In this document: positions 1-8,188 of the stretch, piece after piece
How the letters are laid out: the number at the start of each line of letters is the position of its first letter
Position numbering within the stretch: the stretch's first letter is position 1
Translations under genes and position numbers: made by a program
Source of the DNA: Shewanella salipaludis
GTDB lineage: Bacteria; Pseudomonadota; Gammaproteobacteria; Enterobacterales; Shewanellaceae
Reading direction: 5' to 3'
NCBI RefSeq assembly: GCF_012911865.1
Contig: NZ_JAAXYH010000012.1
Coordinates: 51,742-115,741, forward strand
DNA length: 64,000 nucleotides
The notes under the pieces: model-generated
What the model saw: only the letters and a program-made list of their open reading frames with translations
Told to the model about the DNA's origin: nothing
Database searches by the model: none

Positions 1-361
1 TTTTTTGTTTCAGCTATCCCAATAATCCTTCCTGCCTTTGCCAGGCGGTCATGTTGTGCTTGTCACCCGAGGTTGGGTCCGAGTTTGTTCAGCTGTTGCC
101 CGATACTGAACTCAAACACTGCTGCAAAGCGCCGTCAAACGAACACCAGGTGCCATATGCTCTTCTCATCCGCCATGGCGCAATTAACACAGAATTGGGC
201 TTGAGATCACACTTGTTAACATTCTTGGTTTAACTTGACCAAAATCAAGTACCCGGCTTCCGTAACCCCTTAACCTTGGCTGCAACAACACACTAACAAG
301 CATCAGAGACGCTCTGGCAGTTCGAGCTCTAGGATGACAAGGGTTAATAACGGAGCATCAT
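1..361. other. Intergenic region upstream of nirK
   Basis: No convincing gene is seen here. The stretch holds the nirK promoter region, including an FNR-type palindrome at 235-248, and a polypurine ribosome binding site (gga) shortly before the nirK start at 362. A reading frame at 51-233 has no recognisable features and is not called. Confidence 0.6.
235..248 (+). promoter_or_regulatory. FNR/DNR-type operator before nirK
   Basis: The sequence TTGAC-CAAA-ATCAA matches the FNR/NNR/DNR consensus TTGAT-N4-ATCAA at 9 of 10 positions. Its centre (about 241.5) lies 120 bp before the nirK start. A class II arrangement centred near -41.5 would put transcription start near 283. The likely binders are FNR itself or the Crp/Fnr-family regulator encoded at 3700-4482. 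Confidence 0.75.
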
Positions 362-1537
362 ATGAAAAAGCACACTTCAAACTCTCCAGCTGTGATCGAC
401 GAACAACGCCGCCAATTCCTGGGAGGCTCTGTCGGCATGGGCTTAGTAGGTGCAGGATTGGCCGCAGGTTTGATCTCTGGCCAGGCTCAGGCCGGCACCA
501 ATGCCAAGAAAGTGGACCGCATGGCCAACTACACTGCGGATCAACTCGAACGCGTCACCCAGACCCTGGTGGCACCACCCATGGTGCCCAAGCATGATCA
601 AGTGGCCAAGGGCAAGCCCAAGATTGTCGAAGTCAAACTGGTTATCGAAGAGAAACAAGTCGAGCTGGAAAACGGCACCAAGGCCTGGGTCTGCGCCTTC
701 AACGGCAGCGTACCGGGTCCGCTCATCGTCTGTCATCAACATGACTTCGTCGAGCTGACACTGGTCAACCCCAAGACCAATGCCCTGGCCCACAACATCG
801 ACCTGCATTCGGCCACTGGCGCCCTGGGTGGCGGTGAGCTGACTTTGGTGTCACCCGGCCAGGAAGTCACCTTCCGCTTCAAGGCCACCAAGGCCGGTAC
901 CTTCGTGTACCACTGTGCCCCGGGCGGCGTGATGATCCCCTGGCATGTCGCCATGGGTATGCACGGTGCCATCATGGTATTGCCGCGCGACGGCCTGAAA
1001 GATGCCGATGGCAACCCAGTGCACTACGACAAGGCCTACTATGTGGGTGAAGCCGACTTCTATATCCCCAAAGATGACAAGGGCCAGTACAAGAGTTACC
1101 CAGAGATCATGGGCAGCATGAACGAAGTGCTGGAAGTGATGAAGACACTGACCCCATCCCACGTGGTCTTCAACGGTGCAGTCGGCGCCCTGACAGGCAA
1201 GAACGCCATGACGGCCAAGGTAGGTGAATCAGTCCTGTTCGTGCACTCCCAGGCCAACCGCGACACCCGTCCGCACATCATAGGCGGCCATGGTGACTAC
1301 GTCTGGGCAGCGGGATCATTTGCAGATGCACCGCAAAGAGATCTGGAAACCTGGATGGTTGCCGGCGGCAGTGCCTGCGCCGCCCTGTACAACTTCCGCC
1401 AGCCCGGTCTGTACGCCTACGTGAACCACAACCTCATCGAGGCCATCATGAAAGGCGCCGCAGCTCACATCAAGGTCGACGGCGAGTGGGATGACAACCT
1501 GATGGTTCAGATCAGAAAACCCACCAACATAGCCTAA
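362..1537 (+). CDS. nirK: Copper-containing nitrite reductase, NO-forming
   Basis: This periplasmic enzyme reduces nitrite to nitric oxide. The 391-residue product begins with a twin-arginine signal (QRRQFLGG at about 15-22) followed by a hydrophobic stretch, so it is probably exported by Tat. Two cupredoxin domains follow. Type 1 copper ligands are visible as H144, C185, H195 and M200, and type 2 ligands as H149 and H184 plus a C-terminal histidine in VNHNLIEA. The catalytic aspartate is D147 (HNIDLH). The ATG at 362 is preceded by a GGAG-like site. An FNR-type operator lies upstream, and copper-handling genes follow on the same strand, which suggests shared function in copper loading. No nitric oxide reductase gene is visible nearby. 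Confidence 0.97.
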   Translation: MKKHTSNSPAVIDEQRRQFLGGSVGMGLVGAGLAAGLISGQAQAGTNAKKVDRMANYTADQLERVTQTLVAPPMVPKHDQVAKGKPKIVEVKLVIEEKQVELENGTKAWVCAFNGSVPGPLIVCHQHDFVELTLVNPKTNALAHNIDLHSATGALGGGELTLVSPGQEVTFRFKATKAGTFVYHCAPGGVMIPWHVAMGMHGAIMVLPRDGLKDADGNPVHYDKAYYVGEADFYIPKDDKGQYKSYPEIMGSMNEVLEVMKTLTPSHVVFNGAVGALTGKNAMTAKVGESVLFVHSQANRDTRPHIIGGHGDYVWAAGSFADAPQRDLETWMVAGGSACAALYNFRQPGLYAYVNHNLIEAIMKGAAAHIKVDGEWDDNLMVQIRKPTNIA

Positions 1538-1550
1538 CGGCCAGGCCAGG

Positions 1551-1574
1551 AGCACACAGCGACCACTGTGTGCT
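1551..1574. other. Intercistronic hairpin after nirK
   Basis: AGCACACAG and CTGTGTGCT form a 9-bp inverted repeat with a 6-nt loop, 14 nt after the nirK stop. There is no clean run of T after it, so it may slow decay of nirK mRNA or terminate only partly before the next gene. Confidence 0.5.
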
Positions 1575-1600
1575 TCGTTGGTTTCAGCCAGGAGAAAAAA

Positions 1601-2437
1601 ATGAAGCCCTTGCTGCCGCTCTTGTTGTTCATGACCTTGGCCGGTTTTTCCTCACCCGGCATTGCCGCCGACGAGCCAGTGGATTACTCACTCCACGGCG
1701 CCATCTATGCCTGGTACGGCCAGCTGGATCTGGGGACCACGCCAGAGCAGCTGATAACCAAAGACAGCCAGCTGGATTTCGCCGAATACCCCCAGGGCAA
1801 GCCAACAGTCGGTGCCCACCATATTCTCAGCATAGAACCCCTACCCAGCGAGGACGGACTCAGACGCGTCGAAGTGACCCTGGAATATCTCCCCTGGGAT
1901 CCTGACAACCTCGAAGGAAACGGCCACTACCTGATCCAGGAGCTCAGCCTGACCCAGGATACTCTGCTCGTCAGGAGCAGCCAGACCACACTCGATGAAG
2001 TCGATGACTTCATCTCCAGCTACCGCGAGGCATCGGATCACAATCTCATCCGCGCCCTGATCTATCGCTGGACCCAGACCCTGGACAATCCGGGCCGCAA
2101 CAGTCTGCAGGCCATGCTCTCTGCCAATGCCAGCTTTCAGAGCCCGGAAGCCGGTATCGATGAACCTGCTGCTTATCTCGCCTGGCTGCAGGCAAGAGAG
2201 GATAAACAGAGCCGCCGTGTCATTAAGAACCTGGCAATCACCCCCCTAGCTCCTCAGGAATACCAGGCACAATTTGAGTATCAATGGACCGCCATTAATC
2301 CACAGGGAGAGACAGAGCTGGCACAGGTGGCCGTCGAGCTTCGGCTGCGGGTACACAATGGCATAGCCATCATCACAGGCTACCGGGAACGCTACCTGCC
2401 GCCGGTCACAGATCTCGGTGCAGAGATCCGCTGCTAA
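1601..2437 (+). CDS. Exported protein of unknown function, possible duplicated NTF2-like fold
   Basis: The 278-residue product starts at the ATG at 1601, just after an AGGAG site at 1590-1594, rather than at an upstream in-frame codon. A signal peptide is clear (MKPLLPLLLFMTLAGF, cleavage probably after GIAA). The mature part looks like two related halves, each with a pattern (LHGAIYAWYGQLD near the start and LIRALIYRWTQTLDN in the middle) that resembles the first helix of SnoaL/NTF2-like domains. That fold call is only inference. It sits 63 bp after nirK and 20 bp before sco, so it is probably periplasmic and co-transcribed with copper-trafficking genes. No catalytic motif is recognised. Confidence 0.8.
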   Translation: MKPLLPLLLFMTLAGFSSPGIAADEPVDYSLHGAIYAWYGQLDLGTTPEQLITKDSQLDFAEYPQGKPTVGAHHILSIEPLPSEDGLRRVEVTLEYLPWDPDNLEGNGHYLIQELSLTQDTLLVRSSQTTLDEVDDFISSYREASDHNLIRALIYRWTQTLDNPGRNSLQAMLSANASFQSPEAGIDEPAAYLAWLQAREDKQSRRVIKNLAITPLAPQEYQAQFEYQWTAINPQGETELAQVAVELRLRVHNGIAIITGYRERYLPPVTDLGAEIRC

Positions 2438-2457
2438 CTTAATCAGGAGACATATCC

Positions 2458-3114
2458 ATGGCATATTTGACAAACAGGCTTAACATCAAACCTCGGCTAA
2501 GTCCGCTGCTGTTTTTGCTCGCTGCCCTGCTCAGCGCCCCCAGCCTGGCCAATATGCCTATCCTCAAGGGCATAGGCGGCGACTTCAGCCTGCAGAGCAG
2601 CAAGGGCGGCGAAGTCAGGCTGTCGGACTTCAAAGACAAGGTAGTGATGATGTTCTTCGGCTACACCAACTGCGCCGACATCTGCCCCACCACCATGGCC
2701 CACATCAGCCAGCTGGTTAACAAGCTCAGCCCGGAGCAGCGCGCCAGAGTGCAGGTGCTGTTTATCAGCATAGACAGCGACTACGACACCCCAACACACC
2801 TGAACAAATACCTGAGTTACTTCGACCCCAGCTTCATCGGCCTGGTGGACAGCCGCGAAAAAATCGATGAAGTGGCCGCCCTGTACAACGCCGACTATGT
2901 CAAACTGGCGGAAGAAAAAGTCACCACAGAGTACAAGAAGCTCAGTCTGGAAGACAAAGGCGCCGACGGCAAGAAAGCACAGGCGCAACAGGGTTACCTC
3001 TACTCCCACACGGCCAAGATTTTCGTGCTCGACGGCCAGAGCCGGGTACGGGGCTTCTTCTATACAGGCACCCCGCTGGCAGAGATGCAGCAACAGATTG
3101 AAAGTTTACTTTAA
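2458..3114 (+). CDS. SCO1/SenC/PrrC-family copper chaperone
   Basis: This thioredoxin-fold protein handles copper delivery and thiol chemistry in the periplasm. The 218 residues begin with a signal anchor (PLLFLLAALLSAPSLA). The copper-binding CXXXC is C72-ADI-C76, followed by PTT, and the third ligand is the histidine in YSHTAKIFVLD (H184), the full ligand set of the family. The start at 2458 has AGGAGA eight bases upstream. In this setting its client is probably NirK or a copper oxidase. It forms a tight run with the PCu(A)C gene only 11 bp downstream. Confidence 0.93.
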   Translation: MAYLTNRLNIKPRLSPLLFLLAALLSAPSLANMPILKGIGGDFSLQSSKGGEVRLSDFKDKVVMMFFGYTNCADICPTTMAHISQLVNKLSPEQRARVQVLFISIDSDYDTPTHLNKYLSYFDPSFIGLVDSREKIDEVAALYNADYVKLAEEKVTTEYKKLSLEDKGADGKKAQAQQGYLYSHTAKIFVLDGQSRVRGFFYTGTPLAEMQQQIESLL

Positions 3115-3125
3115 GGAGATAAAAG

Positions 3126-3584
3126 ATGAGATTCAGATTACTCGGCTTGGGCCTCTTATGTTTGAGCAGCTTGGGCGTCAATGCCAGCGAATTGATGGTG
3201 CATAATGCCTGGATCCGTGCCATGCCCCCCAGCTCGCGGGTCGTGCCTGTGTACCTGACCCTGCATAACCCGGGCAACACAGAACTGATCCTGACCGGCA
3301 TACGAAGCCCCAGGGGCCGCATCGCCCTGCATCAGAGCATGATGCACAACGACATGATGCGCATGCAACCCGTAGCGCAGATCAGCATTCCGGCGCACGC
3401 CGTGGTCAAATTGGCTCCCGCGGGTCTGCACGGCATGATGTCAAACTTCAGCTCGGGTGTGCCTGCCGAAGGCGACACTGTACCACTGACCCTGATCTTG
3501 GCCCAAGGCGAGCCCCTGAAGGTGACTGCCGAGGTGCTCAACCTGGGCGAACAAGCCGAGCATGACATGCACCAGCAGCACTGA
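3126..3584 (+). CDS. pcuC: PCu(A)C-type periplasmic Cu(I) chaperone
   Basis: The 152-residue exported protein carries the family signature H(M)X10MX21HXM exactly: H69, M80, H102 and M104. The signal peptide is MRFRLLGLGLLCLSSLGVNA. The tail ends in a histidine/methionine-rich stretch (HDMHQQH) that could also bind copper. An AAGGAG site lies just before the start. PCu(A)C proteins pass Cu(I) on together with Sco proteins, and here the two genes are adjacent, downstream of a copper nitrite reductase. The group reads as a NirK maturation set. Confidence 0.92.
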   Translation: MRFRLLGLGLLCLSSLGVNASELMVHNAWIRAMPPSSRVVPVYLTLHNPGNTELILTGIRSPRGRIALHQSMMHNDMMRMQPVAQISIPAHAVVKLAPAGLHGMMSNFSSGVPAEGDTVPLTLILAQGEPLKVTAEVLNLGEQAEHDMHQQH

Positions 3585-3626
3585 GATTTGCCCCTAAGAC
3601 CCTGGCCGACTCGAAATGCCACTGGG

Positions 3627-3640
3627 CTGATCTGGATCAG
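3627..3640 (+). promoter_or_regulatory. FNR/DNR-like palindrome before the regulator gene
   Basis: CTGAT-CTGG-ATCAG is a perfect palindrome of the FNR/DNR type with C/G outer bases. A -10-like TACACT at 3662-3667 would place transcription start near 3674, so the palindrome is centred near -41. It is nested in a wider inverted repeat, GCCACTGG (3618-3625) and CCAGTGGC (3653-3660). Autoregulation of the downstream gene is plausible. Confidence 0.6.
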
Positions 3641-3699
3641 CACTTTTGTGCGCCAGTGGCTTACACTGATAGAGTCGACTCATGTTTCAAGGAAACCGG

Positions 3700-4482
3700 G
3701 TGATCAAAGATAGCCAAATAAGCGACCTGCTCCACAGCCATCATCTCTTTTCCAGCCTGGCCGAGAGCGAGCTGGAACAACTGCTGCGCTGCGCCAGCGT
3801 CATGGGCCTGCCTGCCCATGAGATCTTGTTCCATCAGGGAGACGACGCAGAGCGCTTCTACCTGATAGTCAAGGGGCACCTCCGCCTCTACCGCACCAGT
3901 GTGCAAGGCCAGGAGAAAGTCATCGAAGTGGTACGCGAGGGCAGCAGTTTCGCCGAAGCCCTGATGTTCAATCAACAGGCCAACTATCCTGTGTCGGCGC
4001 AGGCGGTATCCGACTGCAAACTCATCAGTTTCGACAGCCATGCCTACCTGCATCTGCTGAGAAACAATCCCAATGCCTGCATCGCCATCATGGCCAACAT
4101 GAGCCACAGGCTCAGAAAACACGTCAACGAGGTGGAGCTGTTGTCGGTACAGAATGCCCAGAACCGCTTGCTGCTGTTTCTGCTGCGCAACATGCAGACC
4201 ATAGCCCCGAATCAGGGCCTGGTCACCCTGGACATACCCAAGCGCATGCTGGCTTCGCGTCTGTCGATCCAGCCGGAAACCTTTTCCAGATTGATCAAGA
4301 AGATGGTAACCGAAGGACTGATCCTGGAATCCCACGGCGAGATCCATATTAGGGATGTGAGCCAACTGTACGCCGACGCCAATATTCCCATGGAAGACAT
4401 GGCCGCGCCTTCGACATCGGGTAGCGGCGCCGATAAACCCCGTCCCCTGGGCCAATCGATCGCGATACGCCAACTGAAATAA
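3700..4482 (+). CDS. Crp/Fnr-family transcription regulator, DNR/NnrR-like
   Basis: The 260-residue product has an N-terminal cyclic-nucleotide-like beta-roll (about 10-125), a long dimer helix and a C-terminal winged helix with the recognition pattern LASRLSIQPETFSRL. The cysteine cluster that binds Fe-S in FNR is missing, so this is not FNR. Position beside nirK suggests a nitric-oxide sensor of the DNR/NnrR group, but that is inferred. I prefer the GTG at 3700, with CAAGGA seven bases upstream, over the ATG at 3682, which would leave almost no leader. The C-terminus has an extra Ser/Gly/Pro-rich tail of about 35 residues. Confidence 0.88.
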   Translation: MIKDSQISDLLHSHHLFSSLAESELEQLLRCASVMGLPAHEILFHQGDDAERFYLIVKGHLRLYRTSVQGQEKVIEVVREGSSFAEALMFNQQANYPVSAQAVSDCKLISFDSHAYLHLLRNNPNACIAIMANMSHRLRKHVNEVELLSVQNAQNRLLLFLLRNMQTIAPNQGLVTLDIPKRMLASRLSIQPETFSRLIKKMVTEGLILESHGEIHIRDVSQLYADANIPMEDMAAPSTSGSGADKPRPLGQSIAIRQLK

Positions 4483-4756
4483 CTGCCGCGAGTCCTGCCG
4501 CCACACAATGCCAACAGCCGCGCCGATCATTTAGCGCCAGCTCCTGACGCCGGCCATGGATAGCCGCCATAGCCTCTTGCCCCTTGCCCCATAGCCGCTG
4601 GTCGCTGGCCGCGCTTGGCATGCTTTTGCTGGCTCCCGAGCTCCTTCTCCCTATGCCTTTTCCCTATGCCTTCTTGGCCTGAATGCCCTTGTTCGAATGC
4701 CCTTGCTCGAGCACCGGCCAGATTTTTTGACTCAATAAAGATTAGCTGACCAAAGT
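4483..4756. other. Intergenic region between regulator and nrdG
   Basis: No gene is seen. The stretch contains short direct repeats (CCCTATGCCTT twice, and GAATGCCCTTG followed by TCGA twice, between about 4650 and 4712) of unknown meaning. It ends at the FNR site of nrdG. Confidence 0.5.
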
Positions 4757-4770
4757 TTGATGCACATCAA
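4757..4770 (+). promoter_or_regulatory. FNR operator before nrdG-nrdD
   Basis: TTGAT-GCAC-ATCAA is a perfect match to the FNR consensus. TATATA elements at 4800-4815 offer a -10 region, so transcription probably starts around 4805-4815. That excludes the upstream in-frame start codons, which overlap this site, and supports the nrdG start at 4850. Anaerobic activation of nrdDG by FNR is well established in enterobacteria. Confidence 0.85.
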
Positions 4771-4849
4771 AGGAGGGGCAAGTAGTGGATGCATCAAACA
4801 CTATATATGGGTATATTTTAAAAACAAATCACAACATATAGTAATTTCG

Positions 4850-5302
4850 ATGTTCAACTCTCTGACACCACAGATCGCACTGCAGGAAGTACCAGGGGAA
4901 GTCTCCCTGCTGTTTAGCATCACAGGTTGTGATGTCGGCTGCAAAGGCTGTCACTCGGTCGAACTCTGGGATGCCAACTATGGTGAGCCCCTGACCCAGG
5001 ATCGCTATCTGGCCTACCTGGAACAGTATCTGGACTTTGTCAGCTGCATAGTGTTTTTCGGCGGCGAGTGGCAACCCGGGTCCTTAATCCCCTGCCTGGC
5101 ATTGGCCCGAAGCATGAACTTCAAGACCTGCCTCTACACGGGGCGGGAGCGGGTGGCAGCTGAAATCGTCGCCCACCTGGATTACCTCAAGACAGGGGAA
5201 TTCAAACAGCAACTCGGCGGCCTTGCCAGCCCCGGCAGCAACCAGAAATTTTATGACCTTAACCGCAAGCAAATCATCAATTACAAATTCATCCGAGAAT
5301 AA
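4850..5302 (+). CDS. nrdG: Anaerobic ribonucleotide reductase activating enzyme (radical SAM)
   Basis: NrdG uses S-adenosylmethionine and a [4Fe-4S] cluster to make the glycyl radical on NrdD. The cluster motif CX3CX2C is C27-C31-C34 (CDVGCKGC), followed by the family HS and a glycine-rich FFGGEW strand. At 150 residues it has the usual short length of NrdG. The ATG at 4850 is chosen because earlier in-frame codons overlap the FNR operator. No strong ribosome binding site precedes it, which leaves the start slightly uncertain. nrdD follows after 12 bp with a strong AAGGAG site, so the two form an operon. Confidence 0.9.
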   Translation: MFNSLTPQIALQEVPGEVSLLFSITGCDVGCKGCHSVELWDANYGEPLTQDRYLAYLEQYLDFVSCIVFFGGEWQPGSLIPCLALARSMNFKTCLYTGRERVAAEIVAHLDYLKTGEFKQQLGGLASPGSNQKFYDLNRKQIINYKFIRE

Positions 5303-5314
5303 GGAGATAAACAG

Positions 5315-7114
5315 ATGCAAAACATACCCTCAGAGCTGATAGCCGAAAAGGTCCAATTCATTCAAGATTATATCAGTGCCGCCAATGCCGCCGACGGGTC
5401 CAAATATGACGCCAACGCCAATGTCAGCAGCAAGAACCTGGCAACCCTGGAGACGGAACTCAACAAGGACATCAACATCGCCATCAACCGGCGCCTGATG
5501 AAAAATCAGATCAGCCAACTGTTCGATGCCTCGCTCGCCGAGGAGTATGAAAACAGCATCAATGAACACTTGATCTATGCCCACGATGAAAGCTCACTCA
5601 AACCCTATTGCGTCAGCCTGTCCCTGTATCCCATGTTACTGGATGGCCTCACCAAACTCGGCGGCGAGTCACGCGCCCCGCAGCATCTGGAATCCTTCTG
5701 TGGTTGCTTCATCAATCTGGTGTTTGCCGTCAGCGCCCAATTTGCCGGTGCCGTCGCCACAGTGGAGTTCCTGACCTACTTCGATCACTTTGCCCGCAAG
5801 GATTATGGCGATGACTACACCCAAACGGCGGCGGCCAAGATAGAAGCCCACCTGCAGCATGTGGTGTACAGCCTCAACCAACCGGCCGCCGCCCGGGGCT
5901 ATCAATCGGTATTCTGGAACATCTCCCTCTTCTCCGAGCGCTTCCTCAACGCCATGTTCGAGAACTTCATCTTCCCCGATGGCGACAGTCCCAACTGGCA
6001 ATCCATCAATAAGTTACAGCACTTCTTCATGGACTGGTTCGGTAAGGAGCGTGAGAAGGCACTGCTGACCTACCCTGTGGTCACCGCCGCCATGCTCACC
6101 CACAACAAGCAGGTCGCCGATGTTGAATTCGGCCATTTCTGCAGTGCCCAGATGGCCAAAGGCAACAGCTTCTTCGTCTATATGTCCGACAGCCCCGACT
6201 CCCTGGCCTCCTGTTGCCGCCTGCGCAACGAAGTGGCGGATCACAGCTTCTCCTACACCTTGGGGGCCGGCGGGGTGGCGACCGGCTCCATCAATGTCAT
6301 CACCCTCAACCTGAACCGCCTGGTGCAGCAGGGAAAAGATCTCGGCGAAGAAATAGAAAAGATCCAACTATACCAAGTGGCCTACCGCAAGCTGATGGAA
6401 CATTATCAAGCCTGCCATATGCTGCCGGTTTACGACGCAGGTTTCATCCACCTGGATAAGCAATTCCTGACCATAGGGATCAACGGCATGGTTGAGGCCG
6501 CCGAGTCCAGGGGCATAGTCCCCGGCAATAACAGCGAATATAAAGCCTTCGTCGAAAGCCAACTCAAGGTCATCTACCAGGCGAACAAGGTCGCCAGTCA
6601 GCGTTGGGGCTACAAGTTCAATACCGAATTCGTGCCGGCGGAAAACCTCGGGGTCAAGAATGCCAAGTGGGACAGGAAGTCCGGCCTGAAGGTGAATCGA
6701 GACTGTTACAACTCCTACTTTTATCCGGTCGAAGACGAGTCGCTCAACCTGGTGGATAAGTTCGTACTGCACGGCAAGGAGCTGACGCAATTCCTCGATG
6801 GCGGCTCGGCGCTGCATCTGAATCTGGAGGAATACCCGGACCCAGAGCAGTATTTCAAGCTGTATCAGATAGCCGCCAGAACCGGCTGTAACTATTGGAC
6901 CACCAACATCAAGGTCACCATATGCAATAGCTGCCGCCATATAGACAAACAGACGCGTTACCATTGCAGCGTCTGTCACAGCACGGATGTCGATTGGGCG
7001 ACCCGGGTAATAGGCTACCTCAAACGCGTCACCAGCTTCAGCCAACCCAGGCAGAAAGAACATGCACTGAGGCACTATCACCGCCAACAGGCCGGCCTGC
7101 AACGAGTCGACTGA
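5315..7114 (+). CDS. nrdD: Anaerobic ribonucleoside-triphosphate reductase
   Basis: This class III ribonucleotide reductase makes deoxyribonucleotides without oxygen in the cytoplasm. The 599-residue product ends with the expected zinc site (C537, C540, C551, C554) and the glycyl radical segment RVIGYLKRV, with Gly567 as the probable radical carrier. It is shorter than the E. coli enzyme (about 710 residues), consistent with lack of an N-terminal ATP-cone; indeed no ATP-cone pattern is visible at the start. A strong AAGGAGATAA site precedes the ATG. Activity requires NrdG, encoded immediately upstream. Confidence 0.95.
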   Translation: MQNIPSELIAEKVQFIQDYISAANAADGSKYDANANVSSKNLATLETELNKDINIAINRRLMKNQISQLFDASLAEEYENSINEHLIYAHDESSLKPYCVSLSLYPMLLDGLTKLGGESRAPQHLESFCGCFINLVFAVSAQFAGAVATVEFLTYFDHFARKDYGDDYTQTAAAKIEAHLQHVVYSLNQPAAARGYQSVFWNISLFSERFLNAMFENFIFPDGDSPNWQSINKLQHFFMDWFGKEREKALLTYPVVTAAMLTHNKQVADVEFGHFCSAQMAKGNSFFVYMSDSPDSLASCCRLRNEVADHSFSYTLGAGGVATGSINVITLNLNRLVQQGKDLGEEIEKIQLYQVAYRKLMEHYQACHMLPVYDAGFIHLDKQFLTIGINGMVEAAESRGIVPGNNSEYKAFVESQLKVIYQANKVASQRWGYKFNTEFVPAENLGVKNAKWDRKSGLKVNRDCYNSYFYPVEDESLNLVDKFVLHGKELTQFLDGGSALHLNLEEYPDPEQYFKLYQIAARTGCNYWTTNIKVTICNSCRHIDKQTRYHCSVCHSTDVDWATRVIGYLKRVTSFSQPRQKEHALRHYHRQQAGLQRVD

Positions 7115-7130
7115 GGCTGAGACGGCCGGC

Positions 7131-7156
7131 GCGCCGCTGCAATCCCTGAGCGGCGC
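7131..7156. terminator. Possible terminator hairpin after nrdD
   Basis: GCGCCGCT and AGCGGCGC form an 8-bp GC-rich stem with a 10-nt loop. Only TTCCCC follows, so intrinsic termination would be weak. Confidence 0.4.
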
Positions 7157-7237
7157 TTCCCCTAAAGATAAAAGACTATAAAACTTCACACTTAGTGTTG
7201 CATAATCAAGTTATTACCTCTTTTGCTGCCGCTCCCT

Positions 7238-7951
7238 ATGACTATCTCTCTCTTGGACATGCTGTCTTTCCTGTGTTTCATCTGTTGCTGGTCCGGCTAT
7301 ACCGCCTTCGCCCGCCGCAAGGCCAAGACCACGGCCTGCATCGCCCGCAGCCTGCATCAGCATAGGATACATTGGATGTACCAGCTGATGACCCGGGAAA
7401 TGCGCGTCGGTGAGGCGGCGCTGCTTGCCAATTTGGAACGCAACATCGCCTTCTTCGCCAGCACCACCTTGCTGGTGCTGGCCGGGGTGCTGACCCTGTT
7501 CGCCCAAGTGGAAAAGCTGGAGAGCGTGATCGCCTCAGTGCCCTTCTCCGCCCTGAATCACCCCCTGGTACAGGTCAAGCTCGGGCTGCTGGCCGGGATC
7601 TTCGTGCTGGCCTTCTTCCAATTCACCTGGTCGATGCGCCAGTATGGCTTCCTCAACGTCATGATAGGCGCGGCACCGGTCGACAAGTCCGGCACGGATG
7701 AGAATTTACGCGGCTACGCCAGGCAGATGGCGATAGTGCAAGATCAGGCGGCACATACCTACAACTATGGCCTGCGTTCCTATTACTTCTCCATGGCGGC
7801 CCTATGCTGGTTCTTCCACCCGCTGCTGTTTATCGGCGCCAGCCTGTTCATCGTCTATACCTTGTATCGACGCGAATTCAAGTCCAGGGCGGTTATCGCC
7901 ATCACCGCAGGACAGGCACACTTGGAAGCGGAGCAGCAGAGCCGAAAATAA
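7238..7951 (+). CDS. DUF599 family membrane protein
   Basis: The 237-residue product has four probable membrane segments at about 5-23, 70-90, 113-131 and 182-208. The pattern of the second half (QFTWSMRQYGFLNVMIGAAP and NYGLRSYYFSMAALCWF) fits the DUF599 family, whose function is unknown. The ATG at 7238 is chosen over an upstream TTG. The last 15 codons lie inside a sequence repeated twice more downstream (7910-8176), so the C-terminus may have been altered or copied by repeat expansion. It converges on cydC. Confidence 0.8.
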   Translation: MTISLLDMLSFLCFICCWSGYTAFARRKAKTTACIARSLHQHRIHWMYQLMTREMRVGEAALLANLERNIAFFASTTLLVLAGVLTLFAQVEKLESVIASVPFSALNHPLVQVKLGLLAGIFVLAFFQFTWSMRQYGFLNVMIGAAPVDKSGTDENLRGYARQMAIVQDQAAHTYNYGLRSYYFSMAALCWFFHPLLFIGASLFIVYTLYRREFKSRAVIAITAGQAHLEAEQQSRK

Positions 7952-8176
7952 ACTGCAAAACCGATGGCGAGTCTCGCCTCATCGGCTGCCGGACAGGTAC
8001 ACCTGGAAGCGGAGCAGCAGAGCCGCGGCAACTGAACCAAGTTAATATTCATGACAGATAAGCCTTAACAGCAAAGCCGATGGCGAGTCTCGCCTCATCG
8101 GCTGCCGAACAGGCACACCTGGAGGCGGAGCAGCACAACAGCCGAAAATAAACTGCAAAACCGATGGCGAGTCTCG
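7910..8176. repeat. Three degenerate tandem repeats with hairpins, copied from a gene end
   Basis: Copy 1 spans 7910-7990 and includes the stop codon of the DUF599 gene, copy 2 spans 7991-8106 with an insertion, and copy 3 spans 8107-8176 and is cut short. Each shares GGACAGGYACACYTGGA at its start and CCGATGGCGAGTCTCG near its end. The end forms a hairpin (CCGAT-GGCGA / TCGCC-TC-ATCGG). The region lies between convergent genes, so the hairpins may act as two-way terminators. Confidence 0.8.
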
Positions 8177-8188
8177 TTTAATGCAGGT

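Noticed and set aside
3661..4530. Minus-strand open frame (289 codons) opposite the Crp/Fnr-type gene
   Set aside because: The plus strand has full regulator motifs and the reverse translation looks like noise.
4757..4849. Longer N-terminus for NrdG from 4757
   Set aside because: The codons overlap the FNR operator and would lie before the predicted transcription start; the family start fits 4850.
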